A DNA stretch of 17,658 nucleotides, from assembly GCA_047625765.1 (NCBI GenBank), contig JBLHRE010000024.1, positions 1 through 17,658 on the forward strand, written 5' to 3'. The notes beneath the pieces were generated by a model. The model was not told the origin of the DNA. It did no database searches and worked only from the letters and a program-made list of their open reading frames with translations. Positions within the stretch are counted from its first letter, which is position 1, and the number at the start of each line of letters is the position of its first letter. The position numbers and the translations under genes were made by a program. Positions 1-6,839 of the stretch are shown here, piece after piece. The DNA comes from JBLHRE01 sp047625765. Lineage in GTDB: Bacteria; Bacteroidota; Bacteroidia; Flavobacteriales; JBLHRE01.

Positions 1-2
1 AT

Positions 3-200
3 CAATTTTTGAAGATTTCAGATTCATTTATTGATATGACTGATAGTTTCAATCCAAATGCTGATACCTTATACCTGCAATTTTGCCCAATGGCAAATAG
101 TAACAAAGGAGGCTATTGGTTGAGTCAAGAAAAAGAAGTTAAGAATCCATATTTTGGGTTGAACATGCTTAAATGCGGAACAATAGAAAAAATATATTAA
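3..200 (+). CDS. C-terminal tail of RND efflux periplasmic adaptor (CusB-like, DUF3347 domain), partial
   Basis: The reading frame is open to the left edge of the window, so this is only the last ~65 residues of a longer protein; the TTG at 9 is an internal leucine codon rather than a start. The visible stretch has the signature that ends DUF3347 domains: an 'FCPMA' metal-ligand-like motif, then 'GGYWLS', 'NPYFG' and 'MLKCG' near the C-terminus. In Bacteroidota this domain is found at the end of heavy-metal RND membrane-fusion proteins (CusB type) and in stand-alone periplasmic proteins. The Cys and Met residues suggest a soft metal such as Cu(I) or Ag(I). It lies 17 bp upstream of a periplasmic HMA protein on the same strand, consistent with one operon. 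Whether the missing N-terminal part is a full adaptor cannot be seen. Confidence 0.75.
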   Translation, partial: QFLKISDSFIDMTDSFNPNADTLYLQFCPMANSNKGGYWLSQEKEVKNPYFGLNMLKCGTIEKIY

Positions 201-217
201 TCTGAAAATCAAGTATT

Positions 218-607
218 ATGAAAAAGCAAATTTTAAAATTTACAATTATTGGAGCATTGGCTCTAGGAGGTTTCAATGCGCAAGCTTCAATCCAAGATGC
301 ATTTGTTGAGGTAGAGTCTAATCATGGTGTTATAAGTACGGATACTTTTATGGTTTATGGTAACTGTGGAATGTGCGAAAGAACAATCGAACGCGCTTTA
401 AAAGATGTCAATGGAATTTCTAAATCCAATTGGAGCCAAAAGACCAAAATGATGACAGTATCCTATGACAAGCATATAATAACGTTAGAGGAAATCCAGC
501 AAAAAATTGCAGATGTAGGTTACGATACTGATGCAATAAGAGCTAGCAAAAAATCCTACAAAAGCTTGCCAGGATGTTGTCAATATGAGCGACAAAAAGG
601 AAAGTAA
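218..607 (+). CDS. Periplasmic heavy-metal-associated (HMA) domain protein, putative metallochaperone
   Basis: This 129-residue protein starts with a Sec signal peptide (Lys-rich N-terminus, hydrophobic residues 7-18, likely cleavage after 'AQA' at ~23). One HMA fold covers residues ~43-108, with the metal-binding CxxC as 'GNCGMC' (C50, C53). The tail carries an extra 'GCC' pair (C120, C121) that could add ligands. HMA domains bind Cu(I) and similar soft metals through the CxxC and pass them between partners, so a periplasmic carrier delivering metal to the efflux system is the likely role. It starts 17 bp after the adaptor and is followed 32 bp later by an HMA-AraC regulator, so the genes are probably co-transcribed. 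The metal (Cu, Ag, Pb or Hg) is not decided by the sequence. Confidence 0.88.
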   Translation: MKKQILKFTIIGALALGGFNAQASIQDAFVEVESNHGVISTDTFMVYGNCGMCERTIERALKDVNGISKSNWSQKTKMMTVSYDKHIITLEEIQQKIADVGYDTDAIRASKKSYKSLPGCCQYERQKGK

Positions 608-639
608 GAACTTATTGTTCCAATTAAATTCTGAATAGA

Positions 640-1200
640 ATGAAGCTTTACATAAAAAACATGGTTTGTGCCCGTTGTATAATGGTTGTAAAATCAGAAT
701 TAGAGGCGCTTGATATTAACCCTGTTTCTGTTAAGTTGGGGGAGGTTGAATTGCTTGAAGATAATATTGATTCAAAAATGGAGGAGCTTATCAAGCGCCT
801 CCATTCTTTGGGTTTTGAATGGTTGGATGACAAAAAAAGTCAGACTATAGAGAAGATTAAAAACACCATAATACAATTGGTTCACTATCAGAATAACAAC
901 TATAAAACAAAACTATCTGAAATTCTCTCACGAGAAATTGGTCAGGAATATAGTATCCTAAGTCATTTGTTTTCTGAAGTTGAGAATACAACAATTGAGA
1001 AGTTTTATATCAATCAGAAAATTGAAAAAGTAAAAGAGTTACTTGTCTACGATGAATTGACACTTAGTGAGATTTCTTATCAATTAAACTATAGTAGTGT
1101 GGCGCACTTAAGTAGCCAGTTTAAAAAAGTTACAGGATTTACGCCAAGTCACTTTAAAGATCTGAAAGATCAAAAACGCAATCAAATCGAAAACTTGTAA
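640..1200 (+). CDS. AraC-family transcriptional regulator with N-terminal HMA-like metal-binding domain
   Basis: This 186-residue protein joins two modules. Residues 1-62 resemble an HMA fold: a first strand 'MKLYIKNMVC', a CxxC (C10, C13) in the usual loop, and an ending 'LHSLGFEW' like the last helix of HMA domains. Residues ~83-178 are an AraC DNA-binding domain with two helix-turn-helix units (roughly 91-113 and 139-163), including the family signature around 'LSEISYQLNYSS' and 'FKKVTGFTPSHF'. There is no signal peptide, so it is cytoplasmic. The inference is a one-component metal sensor: soft metal binds the Cys pair and changes DNA binding at this cluster. Such short HMA-AraC proteins occur in Bacteroidota metal islands, but the metal and operator are not shown here. 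The ATG start fits because the HMA strand begins immediately. Confidence 0.88.
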   Translation: MKLYIKNMVCARCIMVVKSELEALDINPVSVKLGEVELLEDNIDSKMEELIKRLHSLGFEWLDDKKSQTIEKIKNTIIQLVHYQNNNYKTKLSEILSREIGQEYSILSHLFSEVENTTIEKFYINQKIEKVKELLVYDELTLSEISYQLNYSSVAHLSSQFKKVTGFTPSHFKDLKDQKRNQIENL

Positions 1201-1277
1201 AAGGTATTCGAAATTGTGTAAGTGATTCTATAGATACAAGCCCGAAATTTGCCTTGTTAAATTAATACTATAAAACA

Positions 1278-1991
1278 TTGACACATACTTACTCTCTTAC
1301 TGGAATGACCTGTTCTTCTTGCGAAGCAAAGGTAAAATCTGCATTGATGATGCAGGAACCTGTTACAAAGGTTGCCGTTTCTAAAGAACAGAATACTGCA
1401 ACCATTACAATGGATAAACATATTTCTTTAAGTACACTGCAAAGTGCATTAGAAGATAAGTATGTTATTACGGCTCAGGAACAGAATGAAACATTAGAGC
1501 AAACAAAAACTTGGCTTGAAACTTATAAGCCTCTTCTATTAATCTTTGGATTTATTGCGGTAATAACATTGCTGGTTGAGTTTCAATCGGGAGAATTTAA
1601 TTCCTCGCGTTGGATGGGCCATTTCATGGCCGGATTTTTCCTGACATTTTCATTCTTCAAACTTTTAAACCTAAAAGGTTTTGCAGAAAGTTATGTAATG
1701 TATGATGTGATTGCAAAACGATTCAAGATTTGGGCATACCTATATGCTTTTGTTGAATTGGCATTGGGACTTGCCTACTTGGTTAATTTCAACCCTTTAG
1801 TTACAAATATTTTAACATTTACGGTAATGTCAATTAGTATAGTGGGCGTGTTACAATCAGTACTTAACAAAAGGAAAATCCAATGCGCTTGTTTGGGCGA
1901 TGTCTTTAAACTACCAATGAGCACGGTAACTATTATAGAAGATGCTATAATGATAGTAATGAGTGGTTATATGATCTTACAGGTGGTTTGA
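1278..1991 (+). CDS. HMA domain fused to MauE/DoxX-like membrane domain
   Basis: This 237-residue protein appears to start at TTG: an in-frame stop lies at 1263-1265 and no ATG or GTG occurs before the HMA strand. Residues 1-65 are an HMA domain ('GMTCSSC', C12 and C15). Hydrophobic segments at ~85-100, 114-130, 150-170, 175-195 and 217-235 form a 4-5 helix bundle. The second half carries 'CACLG' (C203, C205) followed by 'FKLPMS', typical of MauE/DoxX-type membrane proteins in Bacteroidota metal islands. MauE relatives are linked to thiol redox chemistry. Possible roles are inner-membrane metal transport (MerT-like in logic) or keeping the cysteines of partner proteins reduced; the sequence does not decide. 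It is the last gene of the metal cluster, 77 bp after the regulator. Confidence 0.82.
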   Translation: MTHTYSLTGMTCSSCEAKVKSALMMQEPVTKVAVSKEQNTATITMDKHISLSTLQSALEDKYVITAQEQNETLEQTKTWLETYKPLLLIFGFIAVITLLVEFQSGEFNSSRWMGHFMAGFFLTFSFFKLLNLKGFAESYVMYDVIAKRFKIWAYLYAFVELALGLAYLVNFNPLVTNILTFTVMSISIVGVLQSVLNKRKIQCACLGDVFKLPMSTVTIIEDAIMIVMSGYMILQVV

Positions 1992-2002
1992 TGGATGCAT
2001 CT

Positions 2003-2032
2003 TTGGTCAATTAACTGATAGGTGTATCTTTA
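2003..2032 (+). promoter_or_regulatory. Candidate Bacteroidota-type promoter for the T9SS-exported protein
   Basis: TTG at 2003-2005 (within CTTTGG) and TATCTTTA at 2025-2032 are separated by 19 nt. This matches the Bacteroidota TTG / TAnnTTTG pattern except for the last base. It lies 21 bp upstream of the ATG at 2054 and just after the stop of the metal cluster, suggesting a separate transcription unit. Confidence 0.35.
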
Positions 2033-2053
2033 ATCTTTAAAAAAAAATAATTT

Positions 2054-4105
2054 ATGAATAATTTATACGCAATTGCCGCTGGGATAGCCCTATTCGGATT
2101 TAGTACCAATTCTACTGCTCAATGTGCACCTGGCGAATTGGAGGTCGAAATTATCATACATACCGACCAATATGGTGGTGAAGGGTACTGGGAGCTAGTG
2201 CCAGAAGGGAATAGTTGTGGATCTGGAACCATTGCATTTGGCGGGAACACTGCTGTTGGTTGTGCAGGAGGAGGAAGAGAGGATGAGCCATCTGGTGGTT
2301 ATGCTGGAAATCAAGAGTTTTCTTCAGGAGTTTTGTGTTTAGATTCTGCTGCCAATTTTGATATTAAATATATCGATGATTGGGGTGATGGTGGTTTTGA
2401 ATTTGAAGTGTTGGTAAATGGATTCGTCACACAACGTTTTGAAGCATTAACAGGGGCTAATTTGACTTTTTCTTTTGCAGTGGTTCCTCCACCAGCTTTA
2501 GAATTAATGAATTATCAAATTTCTTCTCCAGAGTTGTACGGTGCCTCTGGAGCGTACTTCGTTGAGGGGATTGTTTTCAATCAAGGGACAGACATTATTT
2601 CTTCTTTTGATGTGACTTATCAATTGGCCTCAAATGCTGTTGAGACCACAACTTTGGAAGGTTTAAATATCGCTAATTTTGAAGCTTATGAATATGTGCA
2701 TACTGTGCCTGTAACTATTGCAACAGGGAATCAGATATTAAGAGTTTGGATTTCTAATGTAAATGGTTCTACTGATAGTGATGCTGCCAACGATACTCTT
2801 TCTCTTGGAATGAAGATAGGTCAAGAGATTCCAAATTTAATTCCAGATTATCTTTCTTCTACACCTTGGATTTCTGTAATTGGTAATGCTACCGATAAAC
2901 TCAATGGGCCTACCGATTTAGATTTCCATTCTGATTTGGAGAGAAACCAACTTTGGGTGATTAACAAAAGAACCGAATCCATAGGAGGAAGTACTGTGAT
3001 TTATGATAATCCTGGAGAAACGAACCAAACAGACATTTCTTTGGTAGATCAAAATGCTTGGCATTTTATGTCTCTGCCTACAGGTATTGCCTTTGGGAAG
3101 AATGGGAACTTCGCAAATTCTCCGGGTGTTTTTGATGCAAACCATAATGGGGGTGCTGCCTTTACTGGGCCGGCATTATGGTCAGGAGATTTGGGTGTGT
3201 ATGCTCAGCCTTCTGGAGGAAATGGAAGTCACTTAGACATGTTACACGTTTCCCCTTATTCTCAAGGAATTGCTCACGAAAAGCAAAATGTATATTGGGT
3301 ATTCGATGGTTATAACAATGATATTGTTCGATACGACTTTGTAAACGATCATGGGCCAGGTAATTCTTTTCATGAAGATGCCATAATACATAGGTACAAG
3401 GATTTTGCAGTTTCTAGAGATCCTAATCATAAGGTGGTGAGTCATTTGGTAGTATCCAATGGATTTGTATACAGTGTAGATTATGGTAATAAAAGAGTTT
3501 TTAGAATCGAAATAGGAACGGGTTCTATAGGGAATACTCCTGCTTATGGGCCTTTCGAAAATATAGTTGAATATAAATACATAGTAGATTACAATTGGGA
3601 AGAGGTGGTAACTACAGGCTTGGTGGAGCCTGCCGGAATTGAAATTATCGAGAACCATATGTTAGTGACAGATTATGCTACTGGTGAAATTATTGTGTAT
3701 GATATCACCAATATGCCGGCAACTGAGTTAGGAAGAATTCCTACAGGAGCTACCGGTATTATGGGTGTTAAAATTGGTCCTAAAGGAAATATATGGTTTG
3801 TTGATTTTGATAAGAACACGGTTAATAGAGTAGACAGAAGTTCTGTTGGTGTTAGTGAGATGGATTTAGCTCTTAAAATGAACCTATACCCCAATCCTGC
3901 CAACGACCGTTTGGGAATTAAGGTATTAGATACTGGAATCATTAAGGTTGAGGTTTCAAATGCCCTAGGTGTTGTGATCTATTCGGATTCTTTTGAGGGT
4001 AATAAGAAGACTATAAACACGAGTAATTGGGCAAGTGGATTGTACTTTGTTAAGGTCATTAATGGTTCAAAAATGTCCGTTAAAAATGTGCTGATACAAC
4101 ATTAA
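2054..4105 (+). CDS. T9SS-exported protein with beta-propeller-like region and C-terminal sorting domain
   Basis: This 683-residue protein is secreted. A signal peptide (residues 1-23, ending 'STAQ') precedes a Cys- and Gly-rich N-terminal domain (~24-145) with a 'DDWGDGG' motif. A CARDB/Ig-like region follows (~148-255), then a long NHL/beta-propeller-like region (~270-595). Residues ~605-683 form a type A T9SS sorting domain: 'YPNPAND' opening, a 'GLYFVKV' strand and a short basic tail. The propeller has a His/Asp-rich stretch with eight His between 393 and 464 (including 'HLDMLH' and 'NDHGPG'). The protein is likely moved across the outer membrane by the type IX system and anchored or released. 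No enzyme signature is seen, and binding of ligand or metal is only a guess. It has its own promoter candidate and a terminator at 4126. Confidence 0.88.
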   Translation: MNNLYAIAAGIALFGFSTNSTAQCAPGELEVEIIIHTDQYGGEGYWELVPEGNSCGSGTIAFGGNTAVGCAGGGREDEPSGGYAGNQEFSSGVLCLDSAANFDIKYIDDWGDGGFEFEVLVNGFVTQRFEALTGANLTFSFAVVPPPALELMNYQISSPELYGASGAYFVEGIVFNQGTDIISSFDVTYQLASNAVETTTLEGLNIANFEAYEYVHTVPVTIATGNQILRVWISNVNGSTDSDAANDTLSLGMKIGQEIPNLIPDYLSSTPWISVIGNATDKLNGPTDLDFHSDLERNQLWVINKRTESIGGSTVIYDNPGETNQTDISLVDQNAWHFMSLPTGIAFGKNGNFANSPGVFDANHNGGAAFTGPALWSGDLGVYAQPSGGNGSHLDMLHVSPYSQGIAHEKQNVYWVFDGYNNDIVRYDFVNDHGPGNSFHEDAIIHRYKDFAVSRDPNHKVVSHLVVSNGFVYSVDYGNKRVFRIEIGTGSIGNTPAYGPFENIVEYKYIVDYNWEEVVTTGLVEPAGIEIIENHMLVTDYATGEIIVYDITNMPATELGRIPTGATGIMGVKIGPKGNIWFVDFDKNTVNRVDRSSVGVSEMDLALKMNLYPNPANDRLGIKVLDTGIIKVEVSNALGVVIYSDSFEGNKKTINTSNWASGLYFVKVINGSKMSVKNVLIQH

Positions 4106-4125
4106 TCGAACAATTATTATGTCTT

Positions 4126-4154
4126 AAAAGCTCCAGAAACAATGGAGCTTTTTT
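4126..4154 (+). terminator. Rho-independent terminator after the T9SS protein gene
   Basis: The stem AAAAGCTCC / GGAGCTTTT has a 9-nt loop (AGAAACAAT) and runs into TTTTTT. It lies 20 bp after the stop codon at 4105. Confidence 0.82.
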
Positions 4155-4165
4155 GTGGCTTATAG

Positions 4166-4200
4166 TTGAGATTTATGCTCGTATTAAATCCCTATTTTTG
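4166..4200 (+). promoter_or_regulatory. Candidate promoter for the Lys1-like dehydrogenase gene
   Basis: TATTTTTG at 4193-4200 matches the Bacteroidota -7 element TAnnTTTG exactly. A TTG at 4166-4168 lies 24 nt upstream, one base longer than the spacing usually described. The motif is 18 bp upstream of the ATG at 4219 and follows the previous gene's terminator. Confidence 0.5.
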
Positions 4201-4218
4201 GCCGAATAAAACTATCAC

Positions 4219-5430
4219 ATGAAAATCGGAATTATTAGAGAAGGTAAAGTGCCGCCAGACAAGCGTGTTCCCCTAAGTCCTTCACAATGTAAAGATTTGA
4301 TTCATACCTATCCAGAAGTGGAATTGGTAATACAGCCAAGTCCAATACGTTGTTTCGATGATGCGGCATACCAATCTGAGGGCTTGACTTTACAAGAAGA
4401 CCTAAGTAATTGCGATGTGTTGATGGGCGTAAAGGAGGTAAATAAAGAGGATTTAATTCCAGGTAAAACCTACTTTTTCTTTAGCCATACTTTTAAAAAG
4501 CAACCGTATAACCGCGACTTGCTACAAGCCGTATTGGATAAGAAAATACGCTTGATTGATTATGAGGTTATTACCAATGCCCGAGGAACAAGACTGATTG
4601 GTTTTGGAAGATATGCAGGTGTGGTTGGAGCTTATAATGGCTTATTGGCATGGGGTAGGAAAATGCAGTCTTTTGATTTGATGGCTGCAAATGCATGCTT
4701 CGATAGAGTTGAAATGGAAAAGGAATTGAGTAAAGTCTCATTGCCGAAGAATTTTAAACTAGTAATTACTGGAGGAGGTAGGGTTGCAGGTGGTGCTAAA
4801 GAGATTGTTAATGCTGCAGGAATAAAATTGGTGAGTCCAGAGGAGTTTTTAACGAAGGATTTTGATGTGCCGGTGTATACACAATTGCATGTAGAGCATT
4901 ACAACGAACCTCAGGGTGGTCATTTGTTTAATCGAAATGAATATTATCGCGATCCTAGAGGGTACCGTTCCAGTTTTATGAAATATGCTAAAGTAGCAGA
5001 CATGTATGTCCCTTGTCATTATTGGGATGCAAAAGCTCCGTATCTTTTCACAAGAGAAGATGCCAAGCGTACAGATTTTAATATTAAGGTTGTTGCAGAT
5101 ATTAGTTGTGATATTGACTGTGCCGTAGCTTCTACAATTAGACCATCAACTATAGCAGATCCCTTGTATGGATACGACCCTATAAAAGAAGCTGAGGTAG
5201 ACTTTATGAAAGCAAATGCTATAGGTGTAATGGCTGTGGATAACTTACCGTGTGAGCTTCCTAAAGACGCTTCTGAGGATTTTGGAAAAGAGTTGTTGGC
5301 AAAGGTTCTTCCTTGTTTGTTGAAAGAAGATCCGGAAAACGTTATGGCTAGAGCTTCCGAAACGACTCTTAACGGAGAACTGACAGAATACTTTGCATAC
5401 CTAAAACTGTATTTAGAAGGAAAAGAATAA
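4219..5430 (+). CDS. NAD(P)-dependent oxidoreductase, saccharopine dehydrogenase (Lys1-like)/alanine dehydrogenase superfamily
   Basis: This 403-residue cytoplasmic enzyme has the two-domain layout of the AlaDH/PNT-Lys1 superfamily. The N-terminus 'MKIGIIREGK' with the following 'RVPLSP' is the classical opening strand and Arg of this group. 'KEV' (71-73) and 'FSHTFKKQ' (88-95) hold the Lys and His that act in catalysis in Lys1 enzymes. A Rossmann nucleotide site is seen as 'GGGRVAGGAKE' (~184-194). Lys1 converts saccharopine to lysine and 2-oxoglutarate; related enzymes act on other amino or imino acids, so the substrate is inferred rather than proven. It forms a single-gene unit with its own promoter candidate upstream and a shared terminator downstream, facing rpe. 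Confidence 0.85.
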   Translation: MKIGIIREGKVPPDKRVPLSPSQCKDLIHTYPEVELVIQPSPIRCFDDAAYQSEGLTLQEDLSNCDVLMGVKEVNKEDLIPGKTYFFFSHTFKKQPYNRDLLQAVLDKKIRLIDYEVITNARGTRLIGFGRYAGVVGAYNGLLAWGRKMQSFDLMAANACFDRVEMEKELSKVSLPKNFKLVITGGGRVAGGAKEIVNAAGIKLVSPEEFLTKDFDVPVYTQLHVEHYNEPQGGHLFNRNEYYRDPRGYRSSFMKYAKVADMYVPCHYWDAKAPYLFTREDAKRTDFNIKVVADISCDIDCAVASTIRPSTIADPLYGYDPIKEAEVDFMKANAIGVMAVDNLPCELPKDASEDFGKELLAKVLPCLLKEDPENVMARASETTLNGELTEYFAYLKLYLEGKE

Positions 5431-5449
5431 AGTAAATTACAATTGAAAT

Positions 5450-5484
5450 AAAAAGGCTCCTTGTAAATACAAAGAGCCTTTTTT
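5450..5484. terminator. Bidirectional terminator between the Lys1-like gene and rpe
   Basis: An A-tract (5450-5454), then GGCTC (5455-5459) and TTGT (5461-5464) pairing with ACAA (5469-5472) and GAGCC (5474-5478), then T6. The A- and T-tracts on both sides let it serve both convergent genes, whose stops are at 5430 and 5511. Confidence 0.82.
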
Positions 5485-5510
5485 AATTTATCGGTGTTCT
5501 AAACTTGAGA

Positions 5511-6161
5511 TTAGAAATTCTTTAATTTTTCAATGGTATCTATAGGATCCGATGACTTGAAAACAAAGCTACCAGCAACCAGTACATCTGCACCAGCTTC
5601 TACTAATAGGAGTGCATTGTCTTTGTTTACGCCACCATCAATTTCGATTAAGGTAGAGGCTCCTTTGGCTTTGATTAAGGCCTTTAAGTCGCGAACTTTA
5701 TTATAGGTGTTCTCTATAAAAGATTGGCCTCCAAACCCCGGATTTACGCTCATCAAGCAAACCACATCAATATCTTGAATTACATCAGAAAGTAAGTTGA
5801 TTGGAGTGTGTGGATTCAATGCAACTCCTGCTTTCATGCCTTCCGCTTTTATTGCTTGTAGCGTTCTATGCAAATGGTTGCAAGCTTCGTAGTGTACCGT
5901 TAAAATGTCAGAACCCAAATCTGCAAATTCTTTGATGTAACGATCCGGGTCAACAATCATCAAATGCACATCAACAGTTTTCTTCGCATGTTTGGCAATG
6001 GCTTTTAAAACGGGCATTCCAAACGAAATATTAGGAACAAATACACCGTCCATAACATCAATGTGGAACCAGTCTGCGGCACTTTCGTTTACCATTTCGC
6101 AATCGCGTTGTAGGTTACCGAAATCGGCAGCTAGTAATGAAGGAGCAATTTTGTGTGACAT
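5511..6161 (-). CDS. rpe: Ribulose-phosphate 3-epimerase
   Basis: This 216-residue TIM-barrel enzyme interconverts D-ribulose 5-phosphate and D-xylulose 5-phosphate in the pentose phosphate pathway. Visible family motifs: 'APSLLAADFGNL' at the N-terminus, 'HIDVMDGVFVPN' with the catalytic Asp (~35), 'VHLMI' with metal-ligand His66, 'NPGFGGQSF' at ~140-148 and 'EIDGGV' with the second catalytic Asp (~175). I place the start at the ATG at 6161, not at the TTG 21 bp upstream (6182). The family N-terminus begins right after this ATG, and a promoter -7 motif overlaps the TTG. The gene is transcribed alone from that promoter and ends at the shared terminator. Confidence 0.96.
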   Translation of the reverse strand: MSHKIAPSLLAADFGNLQRDCEMVNESAADWFHIDVMDGVFVPNISFGMPVLKAIAKHAKKTVDVHLMIVDPDRYIKEFADLGSDILTVHYEACNHLHRTLQAIKAEGMKAGVALNPHTPINLLSDVIQDIDVVCLMSVNPGFGGQSFIENTYNKVRDLKALIKAKGASTLIEIDGGVNKDNALLLVEAGADVLVAGSFVFKSSDPIDTIEKLKNF

Positions 6162-6179
6162 AGTAGAAAATTTGAAAAG

Positions 6180-6214
6180 CAAAATTACGCTATGTTTCGG
6201 AATAAGAAGAACAA
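6180..6214 (-). promoter_or_regulatory. Candidate promoter of rpe
   Basis: Read on the minus strand, TAATTTTG (6187-6180) matches TAnnTTTG exactly, with TTG at 6214-6212, 24 nt upstream. It lies between the DUF3332 gene terminator and the rpe ATG at 6161, leaving a leader of only about 10-15 nt. Confidence 0.5.
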
Positions 6215-6222
6215 GATCTCAT

Positions 6223-6267
6223 AAAAAAAACCTTCACATATCAGCAGTGCGGATATGTGAAGGTTTT
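6223..6267 (-). terminator. Rho-independent terminator after the DUF3332 lipoprotein gene
   Basis: A perfect 12-bp stem, CCTTCACATATC (6231-6242) / GATATGTGAAGG (6252-6263), with a 9-nt loop. It is flanked by an A8 tract that becomes T8 on the minus strand. It starts 23 bp past the stop at 6291. Confidence 0.85.
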
Positions 6268-6290
6268 AAAATAAGCTGAAATGTTTGTAA

Positions 6291-6767
6291 TTAGTTAAGG
6301 ATAATACTTTCCTCGTTTGAGTGACGTATTAGTTTTCCATTTTTATCTAACTGATAACTTTGGAAGACCTCACCATTCTGGCTCACAGCCCAAGTTTGAG
6401 AAGATTTGTCAAATTCCAATAAATACTCTCCTTGAGTAGATGAGATGAAAAATTGCTTGTCTTTTTTCATGATTTCAACACGTTCGCCATTCGGCAATAG
6501 GATGGACTTCTCCTCCATTTTTGCCATAGGACTGCTTCCTGTCCAATATTCCAGGGTGTTTAATATTAAAACATCTAGAGTTAATGCTATTTGATAAACT
6601 GGAATAATGCTAAATCCCCACAGAACTAATGTTTGTATAGGCTCACCTCCAACACCCTTATTGAAATCGTAGACCTTATTCGTAAGGTTAAAAGATCCAA
6701 AACACCCAGTGGTGGTAATTGCAATTGCTAACAAGCAAGCTAATAAAGTTGACTTTGTCTTTTTCAT
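6291..6767 (-). CDS. DUF3332 family lipoprotein
   Basis: This 158-residue protein has a lipoprotein signal peptide: 'MKKTKS', a hydrophobic run, then the lipobox 'TTGC' with Cys22. The next residues 'FGSFNLTNKVYDFNKGVG' and the downstream 'NTLEYWTGSSPM' (~70-81) match the DUF3332 pattern. Between them lies a hydrophobic segment (~45-70) that could insert in the membrane. The C-terminal half (~85-158) looks like small beta-strands, including 'LPNGERVEI'. No function is known for the family. It is a single-gene unit, separated from rpoD by a strong terminator (6801-6835) and from rpe by another. Only a poor promoter match (TATCTTCA on the minus strand) is seen upstream. Confidence 0.83.
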   Translation of the reverse strand: MKKTKSTLLACLLAIAITTTGCFGSFNLTNKVYDFNKGVGGEPIQTLVLWGFSIIPVYQIALTLDVLILNTLEYWTGSSPMAKMEEKSILLPNGERVEIMKKDKQFFISSTQGEYLLEFDKSSQTWAVSQNGEVFQSYQLDKNGKLIRHSNEESIILN

Positions 6768-6800
6768 AAAATGTTGTTTTGTTTGAAATTTGAAGATAAC

Positions 6801-6835
6801 AAAAAACCCGTCTTTGCATAGCAGAGACGGGTTTT
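6801..6835 (-). terminator. Rho-independent terminator of rpoD
   Basis: The stem CCCGTCTTTGC (6807-6817) / GCAGAGACGGG (6821-6831) has 11 bp with one G-T pair and a 3-nt ATA loop. It is flanked by A6, which becomes T6 on the minus strand. It directly follows the rpoD stop at 6840. Confidence 0.88.
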
Positions 6836-6839
6836 AATA

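Noticed and set aside
3242..3658. 138-codon minus-strand ORF within the T9SS protein gene
   Set aside because: It is antisense to a continuous secreted-protein frame and its Ile/Tyr-rich translation looks like reversed coding sequence.
5992..6279. 95-codon plus-strand ORF covering the rpe start region and the adjacent hairpin
   Set aside because: It runs antisense over rpe, its promoter and a terminator hairpin; no domain or start context supports it.
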